50,020 nucleotides of DNA. Origin: an uncultured Bacteroidia bacterium (lineage in GTDB: Bacteria > Bacteroidota > Bacteroidia > Bacteroidales > UBA932). The notes beneath the pieces are model-generated. The model saw nothing but the letters and a program-made list of their open reading frames with translations. It had not been told where the DNA came from and made no database searches. Every line of letters begins with the position of its first letter. Position 1 is the first letter of the stretch. The stretch covers positions 1 through 50,020 of the forward strand of contig CADCJX010000017.1 in the NCBI GenBank assembly GCA_902801885.1, given 5' to 3'. A program made the translations under genes and the position numbers. Of the stretch, positions 25,323 to 34,689 are shown one piece after another.

Positions 25323-26317
25323 GTTTCAAGTAATTTGACTACCTCTTCGACAGTGAGATCCCTGGTTTCTACATGTCCTATCGACACCGGAAGCACGAAG
25401 TGGACTATGCTTCCCTCGGCTTTCTTGTCTTTCTTCATTGCTCCGGCCATCTCACTTATTCCGAACGGACACTCGGTCGGCAATCCGCAGGCCTTGAAAT
25501 CTTCTTCAAGACATTTTGCCAGCCCTTCCTGTGCGGCTCCGGTTTTCTCTGAAAGCCTGGCAGCCATGATTATTCCCATGGCCACGGCCTGGCCATGCCC
25601 GATGCTTTCTTCAGACAGTTTTTCGATAGCATGGGCGAAGGTGTGGCCGAGATTGAGGAGGCGCCTTTCGCCGTGTTCCTCAGGATCCCTTGAAGCGATT
25701 CCGGCCTTGACCTTTGCGGCCTCTGCCACCAGCGGTCCAAGATCTCTTGATTTGCTCTTCAAGGCGTCCACCGCCTTGAAGTAGTTATCATTGTCGTTGT
25801 TGATTATGAAGGTCTTGAGCAGCTCTGCCGCTCCGGAAACCATCTGCGTATCAGGCAGGGTTTCAAGCGGCTCCGGACAGATGAAGGTGGCTTCAGGCTG
25901 GCGTATTACACCGACCATATTCTTGAAAGAGTCCAGGTTGACTCCGTTCTTTCCACCGATGGCCGCATCGACCTGGGAGAGCAGGGTAGTGGGGATGAAA
26001 CCGAACTTTACGCCCCTTTTATAGACGGATGCAGCAAATCCCGTGATGTCCGTAGTTACACCGCCGCCTATTCCCAGGAGGAAGGCTTTCCTGTCCGCAC
26101 CCTGTTCCATCAGCCAGCGGCAGATTTCAGCCACGGTTCCGATCGTCTTGTTCTGCTCCGTGGCTTCAATAGTATAAACACCTTCAGCCAGGGCTCCTAT
26201 CTTTTCGGGAATCCAGGAGACATTCCGGTCGCAGATTATGAACAAACCGGAGAACTCCGGAATGTGGCTTCCGACCTCCGCCAGAGGGCAGTGGACTATG
26301 TTTATCTTCGTTTCCAA
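25319..26317 (-). CDS. aroB: 3-dehydroquinate synthase
   Basis: A 332-aa NAD+- and metal-dependent enzyme that closes DAHP to 3-dehydroquinate, the second shikimate step. The nucleotide site (LLGIGGGVTTDITGFAASVY), RGVKFGFIPTTLLSQVDAAIGGKNGVN, and the metal-ligand histidines in LNLGHTFAHAIE and GHGQAVAMG are intact. The gene is between a PPC-domain gene (11 bp) and aroDA (4-bp overlap), forming a shikimate operon read leftwards. Confidence 0.96.
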   Translation of the reverse strand: METKINIVHCPLAEVGSHIPEFSGLFIICDRNVSWIPEKIGALAEGVYTIEATEQNKTIGTVAEICRWLMEQGADRKAFLLGIGGGVTTDITGFAASVYKRGVKFGFIPTTLLSQVDAAIGGKNGVNLDSFKNMVGVIRQPEATFICPEPLETLPDTQMVSGAAELLKTFIINNDNDNYFKAVDALKSKSRDLGPLVAEAAKVKAGIASRDPEEHGERRLLNLGHTFAHAIEKLSEESIGHGQAVAMGIIMAARLSEKTGAAQEGLAKCLEEDFKACGLPTECPFGISEMAGAMKKDKKAEGSIVHFVLPVSIGHVETRDLTVEEVVKLLET

Positions 26318-26328
26318 ACCTTTGGATG

Positions 26329-26751
26329 CTAGAATGAATAAAGGTTCAGTCCTGTCTCTTCGTCAAAGCGCCTGCCTACCTTGCAATGGAATCTGGTGAC
26401 TACCAACTCACAAGCTCCGTTCAGCACGCAGCTGAGCAGATGGCCGCCGACTACGGTGTAGTCCCTCCTTCCGAAATTGGCATGGAGATGCAGGTAGACC
26501 TCTCCGTCCTTTTCGGAGATGTTGCCCACGAGGCTGGAGATCTCCATCTGCTCCTCGAAGGTCTTGTCGACGTATTTCTTGGTCGCGGGGTCCAGGAAAC
26601 GGAGGACGGCATGGTTGACCGCTCCGATCCCGCTGATTTCGCCGCAGAGGATTCCCTGATCCTTGCAGAAGGCTGCCAGTGCGCTGACCACTTCCTGTTG
26701 GTTGTCTATGCTGACGACATACCTGTCGCCGTCTTGAACGAATGAGTACAT
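26329..26751 (-). CDS. PPC (DUF296) domain protein
   Basis: A 140-aa single-domain protein of the PPC/PCC family found alone in bacteria and fused to AT-hooks in plants. The core HLHANFGRRDYTVVGGHLLSCVLNG, including the His-x-His and GGHL residues that form a metal or ligand site, is present, as is GEISGIGAVNHAVLRFLDP. It is the first gene of the aroB-aroDA operon. Bacterial members have been called DNA-binding, but many are probably small trimeric proteins of unknown ligand; the operon suggests a link to aromatic synthesis only by association. Confidence 0.85.
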   Translation of the reverse strand: MYSFVQDGDRYVVSIDNQQEVVSALAAFCKDQGILCGEISGIGAVNHAVLRFLDPATKKYVDKTFEEQMEISSLVGNISEKDGEVYLHLHANFGRRDYTVVGGHLLSCVLNGACELVVTRFHCKVGRRFDEETGLNLYSF

Positions 26752-26763
26752 ATTCCCAATTTT

Positions 26764-26788
26764 TCGTGAATATAGCGATTTTTCACGA
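26764..26788. promoter_or_regulatory. Inverted repeat between divergent PPC-aro operon and GH84 gene
   Basis: TCGTGAA (26764-26770) and TTCACGA (26782-26788) are perfect arms with an 11-bp spacer, 13 bp upstream of the PPC gene start. It could be an operator for either gene. Confidence 0.35.
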
Positions 26789-26798
26789 CATCGTTTAG

Positions 26799-26806
26799 TA
26801 TCTTTG
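26799..26806 (+). promoter_or_regulatory. -7 box of the GH84 gene
   Basis: Perfect TATCTTTG, 32 bp before the ATG at 26839. Confidence 0.6.
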
Positions 26807-26838
26807 TTATGCTCTAAACCATAAACACGTCATTTCAG

Positions 26839-28608
26839 ATGTTAAAGAAATCTTTGTTCACTCTTGCAGGTCTCTTTGCCTGCCTGTTCCTTTCCGCCCA
26901 GATCGGCGATGTTGCGCCTCCGGTACCCGGAGAGAAGGTCGATCATGGTGGAATCGTCATCAATCCGCTTCCACACAAGGTAACCATCGATAACGGTGCA
27001 ACATGCCCCCTTGGCAATGGCTTTTCCTTGAAGGGAGACAAGAAACTGTTCCAGTTGGCTGGCTTCCTTCCGACTGCAGTAGGCGGAACGTCGCTGACGT
27101 TGAAGATCAATACTTCCAAGTCATATTTCACGAAGCAGAACATTGAACCGGTCTCCGGAGCCTATCGTCTTGAGATTGCCGGGAATTCCGTCAATGTCAC
27201 CGGCTTTGACAAGGCAGGTGTCTTTTATGGACTTCAGACCCTCCGCCAGGTGATTAAAGACGGTAAGGGGACGGACCTGCCGGTAATGACGGTCTGTGAC
27301 AACCCGACCCTGCCGCTTCGCGGTGTGATCGAAGGCTTTTACGGACCGCCATGGCCGCACGAAGTGCGTCTTGATCTCATCGATTTCATGGGACGTAACA
27401 AGATGAATCTCTATGTCTATGGCCCCAAGGATGATCCTTACCACAGGACACCCAGCTGGAGGGAGCCCTATCCTTCAGAAGAGGCTGCGAAGATTGCGGA
27501 ACTGGTGAAGGCCTGCAAGGACAACCTCGTGGAATTTGCCTGGGCTATCCACCCCGGCGGCGACATCCGTTGGGATGCTGAGGACTATTCGAACATCCTA
27601 AAGAAGTTCGACGCCATGTATGCCCTTGGCGTACGTTCCTTTGCAATATTCTTTGATGACATCAAGGGAGACGGTGCAGACGCCCACAAGCAGGCGGAGT
27701 GGCTCACCACCCTCAAGAAGGACCTCTTCAAGGCTCACAAGGACATCGCCCACCTGATCCTCTGTCCCACTGAATATGCCAAGGCTCGTTCGAAACCAGG
27801 AGAGGACGGAGCCCTTGCGATCTTCGGAAAGTCGCTTGATCCGGCCTATCAGATTTTCTGGACCGGCGACCAAGTCATGTCCCATGTCACGAGGAGCACC
27901 CTAGAATATGTTGGCAGCCGCACCCGTCGTCCTGCTCTCTTCTGGTGGAATTTCCCCGTGTCGGACTACATCCTTCCACACATTCTCCAGGGACCTGCTT
28001 ATGGCTTTGATACCGATCTTACTTCCAAGGATCTTTCTGGCCTCCTGACCAATCCGATGGAGCATGGCGAGGCCTCGAAACTTGCAATCTACAGCGTCGC
28101 AGACTACACATGGAATCCTTCCGGCTATAATCCTATGGACAGCTGGGAAAGAGCTCTTGCTGAGCTGGTTCCTGAGGACACCGAGGCCTATCGTCTCTTC
28201 GCTATTCACAACTGTGACGCCGGAAAGCGTTTCCGCAGAGCCGAGTCCTGGGAGACCGGGATCATCGATCCTGACAACTATACCCCCGAGCAATTCAACC
28301 GTCTCTACGACGAGTTCCTCAGGATGGAGACCGTACCTGCCCGAATGGAAAAAGCCTGCCCAGAGATGCTTCTCAAGGAACTTCGTCCTTGGCTTGTACA
28401 GTTCGGAGCACAGGCCTCCAGATGCCGTAAGGCAATGGATGCCCTCCGTTTGTCGAAGGGCTCAGACAAAGCGGCTTTCAGGCAGGTGTTGGAAAGTGCC
28501 CGTATGAACGACGAGGAAAAGAAGGCTTATGAAGAGCACAGCACCGGTACGGTAGTGCTCCAGCCTTTCTACGAGAAGCTGATGGAAAAACTCGAAGGTA
28601 TGCTATAG
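26839..28608 (+). CDS. GH84 beta-N-acetylhexosaminidase (O-GlcNAcase-like)
   Basis: A 589-aa exported enzyme (signal FTLAGLFACLFLSAQ) that removes terminal beta-GlcNAc by substrate-assisted catalysis, as on host mucin or glycoproteins. Residues ~35-155 form the N-terminal alpha/beta domain; the catalytic barrel begins at LRGVIEGFYGPPWPHEVR. NKMNLYVYGPKDDPYHRTPSWREPYP and AWAIHPGGDIRW are close to known Bacteroides GH84. The catalytic pair is Asp273-Asp274 in FAIFFDDIKGDG. It is shorter than Bacteroides GH84 (~720-740 aa), lacking the far C-terminal module. Transcribed alone; it converges on the sulfatase cluster with 3 bp between stops. Confidence 0.94.
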   Translation: MLKKSLFTLAGLFACLFLSAQIGDVAPPVPGEKVDHGGIVINPLPHKVTIDNGATCPLGNGFSLKGDKKLFQLAGFLPTAVGGTSLTLKINTSKSYFTKQNIEPVSGAYRLEIAGNSVNVTGFDKAGVFYGLQTLRQVIKDGKGTDLPVMTVCDNPTLPLRGVIEGFYGPPWPHEVRLDLIDFMGRNKMNLYVYGPKDDPYHRTPSWREPYPSEEAAKIAELVKACKDNLVEFAWAIHPGGDIRWDAEDYSNILKKFDAMYALGVRSFAIFFDDIKGDGADAHKQAEWLTTLKKDLFKAHKDIAHLILCPTEYAKARSKPGEDGALAIFGKSLDPAYQIFWTGDQVMSHVTRSTLEYVGSRTRRPALFWWNFPVSDYILPHILQGPAYGFDTDLTSKDLSGLLTNPMEHGEASKLAIYSVADYTWNPSGYNPMDSWERALAELVPEDTEAYRLFAIHNCDAGKRFRRAESWETGIIDPDNYTPEQFNRLYDEFLRMETVPARMEKACPEMLLKELRPWLVQFGAQASRCRKAMDALRLSKGSDKAAFRQVLESARMNDEEKKAYEEHSTGTVVLQPFYEKLMEKLEGML

Positions 28609-28611
28609 AAT

Positions 28612-30162
28612 CTACTGGAGAGGATCGGACTCGTGACCAGGGTTGTAACTCGATCCCACGAGACTGAGAAACTCTTCTTTCATACTCGCAAGAAGACCGG
28701 GCCTCTCTTCGGAGAGGTCCTTTCTTTGTGCAGGATCTTCCTTAAGGTCCCAGAGGGTGTCATGGTCATTGCAGCCAAGCTCGATACCGGTCTCGTTAGT
28801 GGCCGGTCCTGAATATGCCGGGATGAAGACATAGTCTCCCTTGCGGAGGGCAAGCCTTCCCTGGGCCTCCAGGATCTGTGCCTCGCGGCCGCCCGAAAGT
28901 TCCTTACCCAGGAATACGTCAACATATTCCTTACTGTCAAGACCTTCGGGCACGGAGAGTCCTAGCATTTTTCCGAACGTGGCGAAAAGGTCCACCTGGC
29001 AGAACCACGCATCTGAAACAGATGGTTCAATGTGTCCTTTCCAGTACACGATGAAAGGAATATGGGTTCCGGCATCATAGAGACTGTACTTTCCTCCGCG
29101 AAGTCCGTTGTCAGGATCGTGGCCTTTCTCAGTGGCGAGTTCCAGAGCCAGGTCCTGGTAACCGTCCTGGAGGACAGCCCCGTTGTCGGCAGTGAAGATC
29201 ACTATCGTGTTGTCCAGGATTCCAAGCGAATCAAGACAGGCTATGGCCTGGCCTACGCACCAATCTGCTTCGATAATGGCATCACCTCTTGGGCCTAGTC
29301 CGCTGGCCCCTGCAAATCTCTCATTCGGAACTCTTGGCACATGTGGCTCATGAAGACCGTAGTAAAGGAAAAAGGGCTCATCCTGATGGTTGGTCATGAA
29401 GGATTTGACCTTGCCGAGAAAATAGTCGGCCATGGTTTCGTCATTCCATCTGGCTTTCTTGCCGCCTTTCATGAAACCGATCCTTGGAACTCCGTTGACA
29501 ATAGTCCCCTGGTGCCCGTGATGCCATCGCATCTTCAACATTTCCGGATTGGTGAGCGCAGTGGGTTCTCCTGGGAAATTATTCTCGTAGTCTACTTCTA
29601 TCGGATCGTTAGGATCCAAGCCTTGCACAAGGCCGTTTTCCACATAGACAGTCGGCACACGGTCCACGGTAGCCGGAATCAGGTTGGTGTAGTCGAAGCC
29701 CACGGTGTTGCCTGAAGGGGAAATCTCCTTGTTCCAGTCCAGCTTGCCATACCCCATTCCTAGATGCCATTTTCCTATGGCGGCTGTGGCGTAACCATTC
29801 TCCTGCATCATTTTAGGCAGGGTGGGGGTCTTCGGATCGATGATCAGTGGAGCATCCCCCGGAAGTATCTTTGCATCAGGATTCCGCCATGGATACATTC
29901 CTGTGAACAGAGCAAACCGGCTTGGAGTGGATGTTGCTGAGGTGGCGTAGGCATTGCGCATCAGGAGTCCCTCGTTTGCAAGCCTGTCGATGTTTGGTGT
30001 GTTGATAGTAGTGCTGCCATAACAGCTCACGTCACCGAGTCCGAGATCGTCGGCAACAATGACCAGGACATTAGGCCTTGGTGCTTGGGCTTCTTTCTGG
30101 CCGCAAGCAGTAGCGCCAAGTGCCAGTGCCGGCAGAAGGAATCGTGAAGTTTTCATATTCAT
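28612..30162 (-). CDS. Sulfatase, Ser-type, lipoprotein
   Basis: A 516-aa type I sulfatase that would remove sulfate esters from a glycan. The start MNMKTSRFLL leads to lipobox GATAC (Cys20), so it is probably an outer-membrane or periplasmic lipoprotein. Metal ligands appear in IVADDLGLGD. The maturation site is S-T-P-S-R (Ser78 to Arg82): the formylglycine would be made from serine by an anaerobic SME. GKWHLGMGYG and FTADNGAVL complete the active site. The ATG at 30162 shares a base with the upstream hydrolase stop (TGATG). Substrate cannot be read off. Confidence 0.93.
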   Translation of the reverse strand: MNMKTSRFLLPALALGATACGQKEAQAPRPNVLVIVADDLGLGDVSCYGSTTINTPNIDRLANEGLLMRNAYATSATSTPSRFALFTGMYPWRNPDAKILPGDAPLIIDPKTPTLPKMMQENGYATAAIGKWHLGMGYGKLDWNKEISPSGNTVGFDYTNLIPATVDRVPTVYVENGLVQGLDPNDPIEVDYENNFPGEPTALTNPEMLKMRWHHGHQGTIVNGVPRIGFMKGGKKARWNDETMADYFLGKVKSFMTNHQDEPFFLYYGLHEPHVPRVPNERFAGASGLGPRGDAIIEADWCVGQAIACLDSLGILDNTIVIFTADNGAVLQDGYQDLALELATEKGHDPDNGLRGGKYSLYDAGTHIPFIVYWKGHIEPSVSDAWFCQVDLFATFGKMLGLSVPEGLDSKEYVDVFLGKELSGGREAQILEAQGRLALRKGDYVFIPAYSGPATNETGIELGCNDHDTLWDLKEDPAQRKDLSEERPGLLASMKEEFLSLVGSSYNPGHESDPLQ

Positions 30163-31013
30163 CAATTATTCAGGAAGTTCTTGATGATTCCGATTGCTTC
30201 TTCCTGGACTTTGCCACGGAATCCGTGACCTGCTCCAGGCATTACCTTGAAGGCGGAGTTCCTGTAGGCTTCATGGGCCTTTTCTGAATAGGAAATCGGG
30301 ACGAGACGGTCCTGGTCACCATGGATGATCTGGACCGGGCCCTTGTACCGTGCAATCCTTCCGTAGACATCCAGGTCGTACAGACCTTCCACATAGGCCC
30401 GCCCAAGCTGCATTCCGAACGAGTTTACTACCTCCGGCATGTCGGTCAGCTTAGGGTATTTGTTCACCCAGTCATCCTTTATGCAGAGTGCCGGATAGAC
30501 AAGGACAAGTTTCTCTACCATCTTCGGATTGTCTCCGGCAAACAAGGCGGATACCATGCCACCCTGGCTTATTCCCAGCAATGTGACTTTACCTTTCTTT
30601 ATTCCCTTGATTTTCTTCAGTCCGGTGACCACGGCTTCCAGATCCTTCTCTTCAGAGAAAATGGACATGTCGGAAGTCTTGCCGTCTGATTTGCTCGCCC
30701 TGCCACCTCCGCAGAAATCGTAGCAGTAGACGGCATAACCAAGTTTGACCAGGGCTTCGGCATAAGGAGCTCCTGAACGATGATTGCTCCCTATTCCGTG
30801 AGACACGACCAGGAGCGGGGCCTCTTTGATTCCGTCGGGTCTGTAAAGAACTCCGTAGATCTTCTGTTCTCCCTTGTTAAGCCAAATATCCTCAGTGGTA
30901 AAAGTCTCACTTGAAACAGTTCTGCCCGCCGAGCCGCAGCTGCAAAGGATGAATGAAACGGCCAAAGCCAAAAACAGGCTGGAATATGTAAACCGATAAT
31001 GTGATCTGGACAT
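30162..31013 (-). CDS. Alpha/beta hydrolase, lipoprotein, esterase/peptidase S9-like
   Basis: A 283-aa serine hydrolase with lipobox FILCSC (lipidated Cys about 25). The fold's marks are VVSHGIGSNHRSG (oxyanion region), the nucleophile elbow LGISQGGMVSA, IHGDQDRLVPISYSEKA (acid) and PGAGHGF (histidine). It resembles dienelactone hydrolase/BAAT-like esterases often found beside sulfatases in glycan clusters, where they may remove acyl groups. Spaced 47 bp from the upstream sulfatase and coupled to the downstream one. Confidence 0.85.
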   Translation of the reverse strand: MSRSHYRFTYSSLFLALAVSFILCSCGSAGRTVSSETFTTEDIWLNKGEQKIYGVLYRPDGIKEAPLLVVSHGIGSNHRSGAPYAEALVKLGYAVYCYDFCGGGRASKSDGKTSDMSIFSEEKDLEAVVTGLKKIKGIKKGKVTLLGISQGGMVSALFAGDNPKMVEKLVLVYPALCIKDDWVNKYPKLTDMPEVVNSFGMQLGRAYVEGLYDLDVYGRIARYKGPVQIIHGDQDRLVPISYSEKAHEAYRNSAFKVMPGAGHGFRGKVQEEAIGIIKNFLNN

Positions 31014-31060
31014 ATCTTTTGATAGTTCAATTAATTACAAAGATGTGAGCAAGCCGTAGT

Positions 31061-32713
31061 TTACCAAATTACCCTTGGGTAGAGAGGTTCCGTGGTTTGG
31101 TTCGCTATCTCGCGATTGCGGGCTATGGTCTTCTGCGTCTCTTCAATGGCGGCCTTGTCATAGCTGGAATGAAGGAGTTCGGCCAGTTCTGCCATGAGTT
31201 TCCGGGTTTTCTTGTCCGGATTGTGAGCCAGGTTGACATGTTCTTCCGGATCCGTCTCATAGTCATACAGCTCGACGCCTTCCCGACCTTCGTCCCATTC
31301 CGTATAGCGGTAGCGGTCTGTCCGTACGCTTCGGCCAAAGACGGTGGTATTGCTGTCGGAGAGAGCCGGATTGAACCTGAAACGTGTGCCTCCATTCAGG
31401 CCTCGCATCATTGCATTGGCCTGGACCTGGTCTTCAGGGAACAGGGTTCGTGCCTGCTGAGTGAATGCGGGGCGGTCCCATTTAAGGTTGACGTTCTCAA
31501 GAAGGGGTTTCAGGCTTACTCCATCGATAGTGTCAGGGGCTTTGAGTCCAGCCAGGTCGGCGATGGTCGGATAGATGTCTATTGTTTCAACTATGGCATC
31601 GCAGGTCTTCCCATCTGTGACTCCTGGTGCATAAATCAGCAACGGCTGATGGGCAGTACGTTCAAAGAGATTTTGTTTCTGCCACATGCCATGGTCTCCA
31701 AGCATGTACCCATGATCGCTCCAGAATACGATGATCGTCTTGTCCATCAGGTCAAGTTCCTCCAGGGCATCCAGCATTTTCCCGATCTGGGCGTCGATGA
31801 ATGAGATGGAGGCATAGTAGGCACGAACGGCCTTCTTGCACTCTTCTTCGCTGGCCCCATTGTTCCAAGATGTGTTGGTACGCGCCAGGTCCGGTTTGGT
31901 CAGCCACTCCTGCTCGAAATTCTCTGGAATCTGAACATCCGGATACATGTCGAAATACTTCTGCGGCGCGATGTAAGGAATATGTGGACGGTAGAAACCT
32001 ACTGCCATGAAGAAGGGGTCAGTAGCCCTTCGTACCGGAGCATCCTTACGGGCAGGACCACTGTAAGCACGTCCTACGTTGCTGTAGCGACCACGCAAGA
32101 GGCTTATTGCTACATTTGCGGAGATTCCATCCGTCATCTCGTTGTCGTTGCAGTCCAGAGCCAACCAGGTGCCCAGATGCGGATCACCTTCGAGCAGATA
32201 TTCATCAGTGCGGTCACGGCCGATTGGATTGTAGGCAATCGTCCATGATGCCGGATCGTCCGAACCTGGCTGGCCGATGTCGCTGGGAACTCCTGCATGG
32301 TAGATCTTGCCAACCCTGACGGTATAGTACCCGTCATTCTTGAAAAGCTGGGACAAGGTCACGGCATCCGGCATGGCATAGCGGAACTTTCCGCTCAGAT
32401 CATGTACTCCGGTGCGGTCAGGCCTGCAACCTGTCATGATTGAAGCCCGGCTGGGGCCGGAGAGGGGAGACTGGTTGTACGCCCTGTTGAATACGACTCC
32501 CATGCTGGCAAGACGATCCAGATTCGGCGTCTTGACCCTGGGATCACCAAAGGCATTCATTGCACTGCACAGGTCATCAGAGGCAATGAAAAGAACATTC
32601 ATCCTATTGTCTGAAGGCTGGGATTCCTGCTGGGGCCGGACTGGCTGCGCAGCTGCGGTTGTTCCGGTTATGGCTGCAGCAGAGAGCAGCAGGCTGGTTT
32701 TGACTTTATTCAT
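31061..32713 (-). CDS. Sulfatase, iduronate-2-sulfatase-like, Ser-type
   Basis: A 550-aa exported sulfatase with a Sec signal (LLLSAAAITGTTAAAQ). Family marks: LFIASDDLCSAMNAFGD (iduronate-2-sulfatase-like start), the modification site SGPSR (Ser85 to Arg89), KIYHAGVPSD, and FWSDHGYMLGDHGMWQK. The long insert with PFFMAVGFYRPHIPY is typical of this branch. Like its neighbour it needs conversion of Ser to formylglycine. The two sulfatases are from different subfamilies, so they likely act on different sulfate positions of one glycan. Confidence 0.92.
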   Translation of the reverse strand: MNKVKTSLLLSAAAITGTTAAAQPVRPQQESQPSDNRMNVLFIASDDLCSAMNAFGDPRVKTPNLDRLASMGVVFNRAYNQSPLSGPSRASIMTGCRPDRTGVHDLSGKFRYAMPDAVTLSQLFKNDGYYTVRVGKIYHAGVPSDIGQPGSDDPASWTIAYNPIGRDRTDEYLLEGDPHLGTWLALDCNDNEMTDGISANVAISLLRGRYSNVGRAYSGPARKDAPVRRATDPFFMAVGFYRPHIPYIAPQKYFDMYPDVQIPENFEQEWLTKPDLARTNTSWNNGASEEECKKAVRAYYASISFIDAQIGKMLDALEELDLMDKTIIVFWSDHGYMLGDHGMWQKQNLFERTAHQPLLIYAPGVTDGKTCDAIVETIDIYPTIADLAGLKAPDTIDGVSLKPLLENVNLKWDRPAFTQQARTLFPEDQVQANAMMRGLNGGTRFRFNPALSDSNTTVFGRSVRTDRYRYTEWDEGREGVELYDYETDPEEHVNLAHNPDKKTRKLMAELAELLHSSYDKAAIEETQKTIARNREIANQTTEPLYPRVIW

Positions 32714-32725
32714 GGCTACTGATAT

Positions 32726-34075
32726 TTAGAAATTGAGCCTGACGCCTGCTTCGCGGAGCTTTTTCTGCAGGAGGGAAATGTCGACATCTTTAGCAGCGCA
32801 GCGGGAATTCACTGCGATGGAAGCAGCGACTCCTGCGGCCTGACCAGTCACCATGCACGTTGAAATCTCACGGGCATCCCATGTGATCCCCTGGTCGTAG
32901 CCGAAACACCGTCCTGCCACGAGCAGGTTCTGGGTCTGCCTTGGTACCAGGGAGCGGTAAGGAATCTGCCAAACCGGTCGCTCCTGCCGGGTAATCTCGC
33001 GTCCCTTGTACATAAAGGGATCGCAGACACCGGACATTCCGATCACGTCAGGGTATTCAACCCACTCCATGGAGTCCTCGAGAGTCACGTTATGCAGGCT
33101 GTCGAGTACGCGAGTGACGCGGACGCCAGTAGTCGGCGCCACCTCCATCAGATAGGCGTTTTCGTAACCGTTCTTCTTTTTCATCTTCTGGACTTTATCC
33201 CAGAGTTCAAACCGACCTTGCTGCTGGTTCTCTGAAACTTTGAAGATGTCCAGTCCGTCCATGGCGTCCCGTGTTCCTGAACTATCGATCCTCATTTCCC
33301 GGATTGGGACAGACTCATTTGTGGCGGGGCAACCACCCACACGGCCAAGAACAGTCATGTGATAGCGCCTTGCTTCGAAGGGATCGCCAGCCCAGGTAAA
33401 CACCAGTCCATCTCCGCTCGCATCCACTACCATGCGGCATTTGATTGCAAGCCGGCCGGTAGAACAGTCGACCAGCACAGACTCGATACGGTTGCCGGAC
33501 ATTGTCACACCAGCTGCAGTTGCGTTATAGAGGACACGTACGCCGGCATCGTAGATCATCTTGTCGAGCAGATACTTGGTGGCCTCAGGGTCCACCTGAG
33601 GGTTGAGCGGATTGACAGCCCATCCCTTGTCCAGTAGAATGTTACAGACTTCCGCGCAAATACCCTTTACGGCCTTGTCCCAGGGCTCGTTCTTGCCCTT
33701 GCCGTGCGTGGCTAGTACTGGAAGTACGAGACCGCCTGTCCAGAGCCCACCGAGAAAGTTTGTCTTTTCAATCAGCAAGACACTGGATCCGCCTCTTGCT
33801 GCACAGACAGCAGCGGCTACACCAGCAGCTCCGCCACCGACCACAACGACATCCGACGAAGCGACGACCGGAATCTTGTGGGAAGGTTCCCTCACATAGG
33901 AACTGACTTTGAGATGGTTTTCTACGCCGTTAGAAACTGCTCCAGCTTTGCCATCGGTCGGTACGGCACCTGAAAGAATCACGCCCGCCCGCACTTCCTC
34001 AGCAAAGATACCGGGAGCTGCAGCCAGTCCGGCAGCACCAACGACTGACGATTTGATAAACTTTCTCCTGTCCAT
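32726..34075 (-). CDS. FAD-dependent oxidoreductase with Tat-like signal
   Basis: A 449-aa protein of the FAD_oxidored (PF12831-type) family. The N-terminus MDRRKFIKSSVVGAAGLAAAPG has a twin-arginine pattern, so it is probably exported folded with its cofactor. The dinucleotide fold is VVVVGGGAAGVAAAVCAARGG and LLIEKTNFLGGLWTGG; VVDASGDG and LVAGRCFGYDQG are the later FAD contacts. Members occur in sugar-degradation clusters, but the reaction is not known. It is 12 bp upstream of the sulfatase and clearly in its operon, suggesting oxidation of a sugar or uronate released from the glycan. Confidence 0.87.
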   Translation of the reverse strand: MDRRKFIKSSVVGAAGLAAAPGIFAEEVRAGVILSGAVPTDGKAGAVSNGVENHLKVSSYVREPSHKIPVVASSDVVVVGGGAAGVAAAVCAARGGSSVLLIEKTNFLGGLWTGGLVLPVLATHGKGKNEPWDKAVKGICAEVCNILLDKGWAVNPLNPQVDPEATKYLLDKMIYDAGVRVLYNATAAGVTMSGNRIESVLVDCSTGRLAIKCRMVVDASGDGLVFTWAGDPFEARRYHMTVLGRVGGCPATNESVPIREMRIDSSGTRDAMDGLDIFKVSENQQQGRFELWDKVQKMKKKNGYENAYLMEVAPTTGVRVTRVLDSLHNVTLEDSMEWVEYPDVIGMSGVCDPFMYKGREITRQERPVWQIPYRSLVPRQTQNLLVAGRCFGYDQGITWDAREISTCMVTGQAAGVAASIAVNSRCAAKDVDISLLQKKLREAGVRLNF

Positions 34076-34140
34076 GTGAAAAATATCGATAATACCCTAA
34101 AGGTAAGCAAGTCTGGTCACAATTCCAACCTTTTCAACTA

Positions 34141-34674
34141 TCAAATCACCACCAGGCTGTGGCCGGTAGATGGAAGGTACTTTTCAAGCAGGTCCTTTGT
34201 CTTGATCTTTACGAAACAGGTTGGGGTTCCGTCCGTGCAGGCGAACACATCGCTTCGTTCAATCTCCTTGTCCATGACCAGATGCACTGTAGCGGCTTCA
34301 GGGAGAACGGCACTGAGGATTGTAGTGGCTCCAACTTCTACACCGGTCAGTTTCCTGAGGTTATCCGGACCTGCAAAAGAGACCCTGGGAATGCCGAGCT
34401 TTCCGCAGAATTCCTTGGTTATGAATGGTTTGTCGTCAGAAGTGACATAAAGGTAAAATTCTGTCTGCTGACGGTTGCATAGGAAAAGAGTCTTGACTAT
34501 CCGACAACCGATCTTCTCGTCGATCCACTGGCAGTCTTCCATTGTGAGACCCGGATCGGTGTCTACTCTTTCAAATGGAATCTCGAGTCTGGCGAATGCT
34601 GAAAATACCTCTTTCTGCAAAGGCGTAGAAAAATTTTCCGGTGCCGTGTGGATAATATCGCTGACTTTGAACAT
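34141..34674 (-). CDS. ProX/YbaK-type aminoacyl-tRNA editing protein
   Basis: A 177-aa cytoplasmic deacylase of the YbaK/ProX superfamily, which hydrolyses misacylated tRNA (Ala-tRNA-Pro for ProX). Typical are CRIVKTLFLCNRQQTEFYLYV (with the conserved Lys), PRVSFAGPDNLRKLTGVEVGATTIL and HLVMDKEIERSDVFACTDGTPTCFVKI. It is a stand-alone editing domain. It lies 15 bp after the outer-membrane barrel gene and 65 bp before the FAD oxidoreductase; the link to the glycan cluster is probably by chance. Confidence 0.88.
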   Translation of the reverse strand: MFKVSDIIHTAPENFSTPLQKEVFSAFARLEIPFERVDTDPGLTMEDCQWIDEKIGCRIVKTLFLCNRQQTEFYLYVTSDDKPFITKEFCGKLGIPRVSFAGPDNLRKLTGVEVGATTILSAVLPEAATVHLVMDKEIERSDVFACTDGTPTCFVKIKTKDLLEKYLPSTGHSLVVI

Positions 34675-34689
34675 AGATGATTGGAAAAA

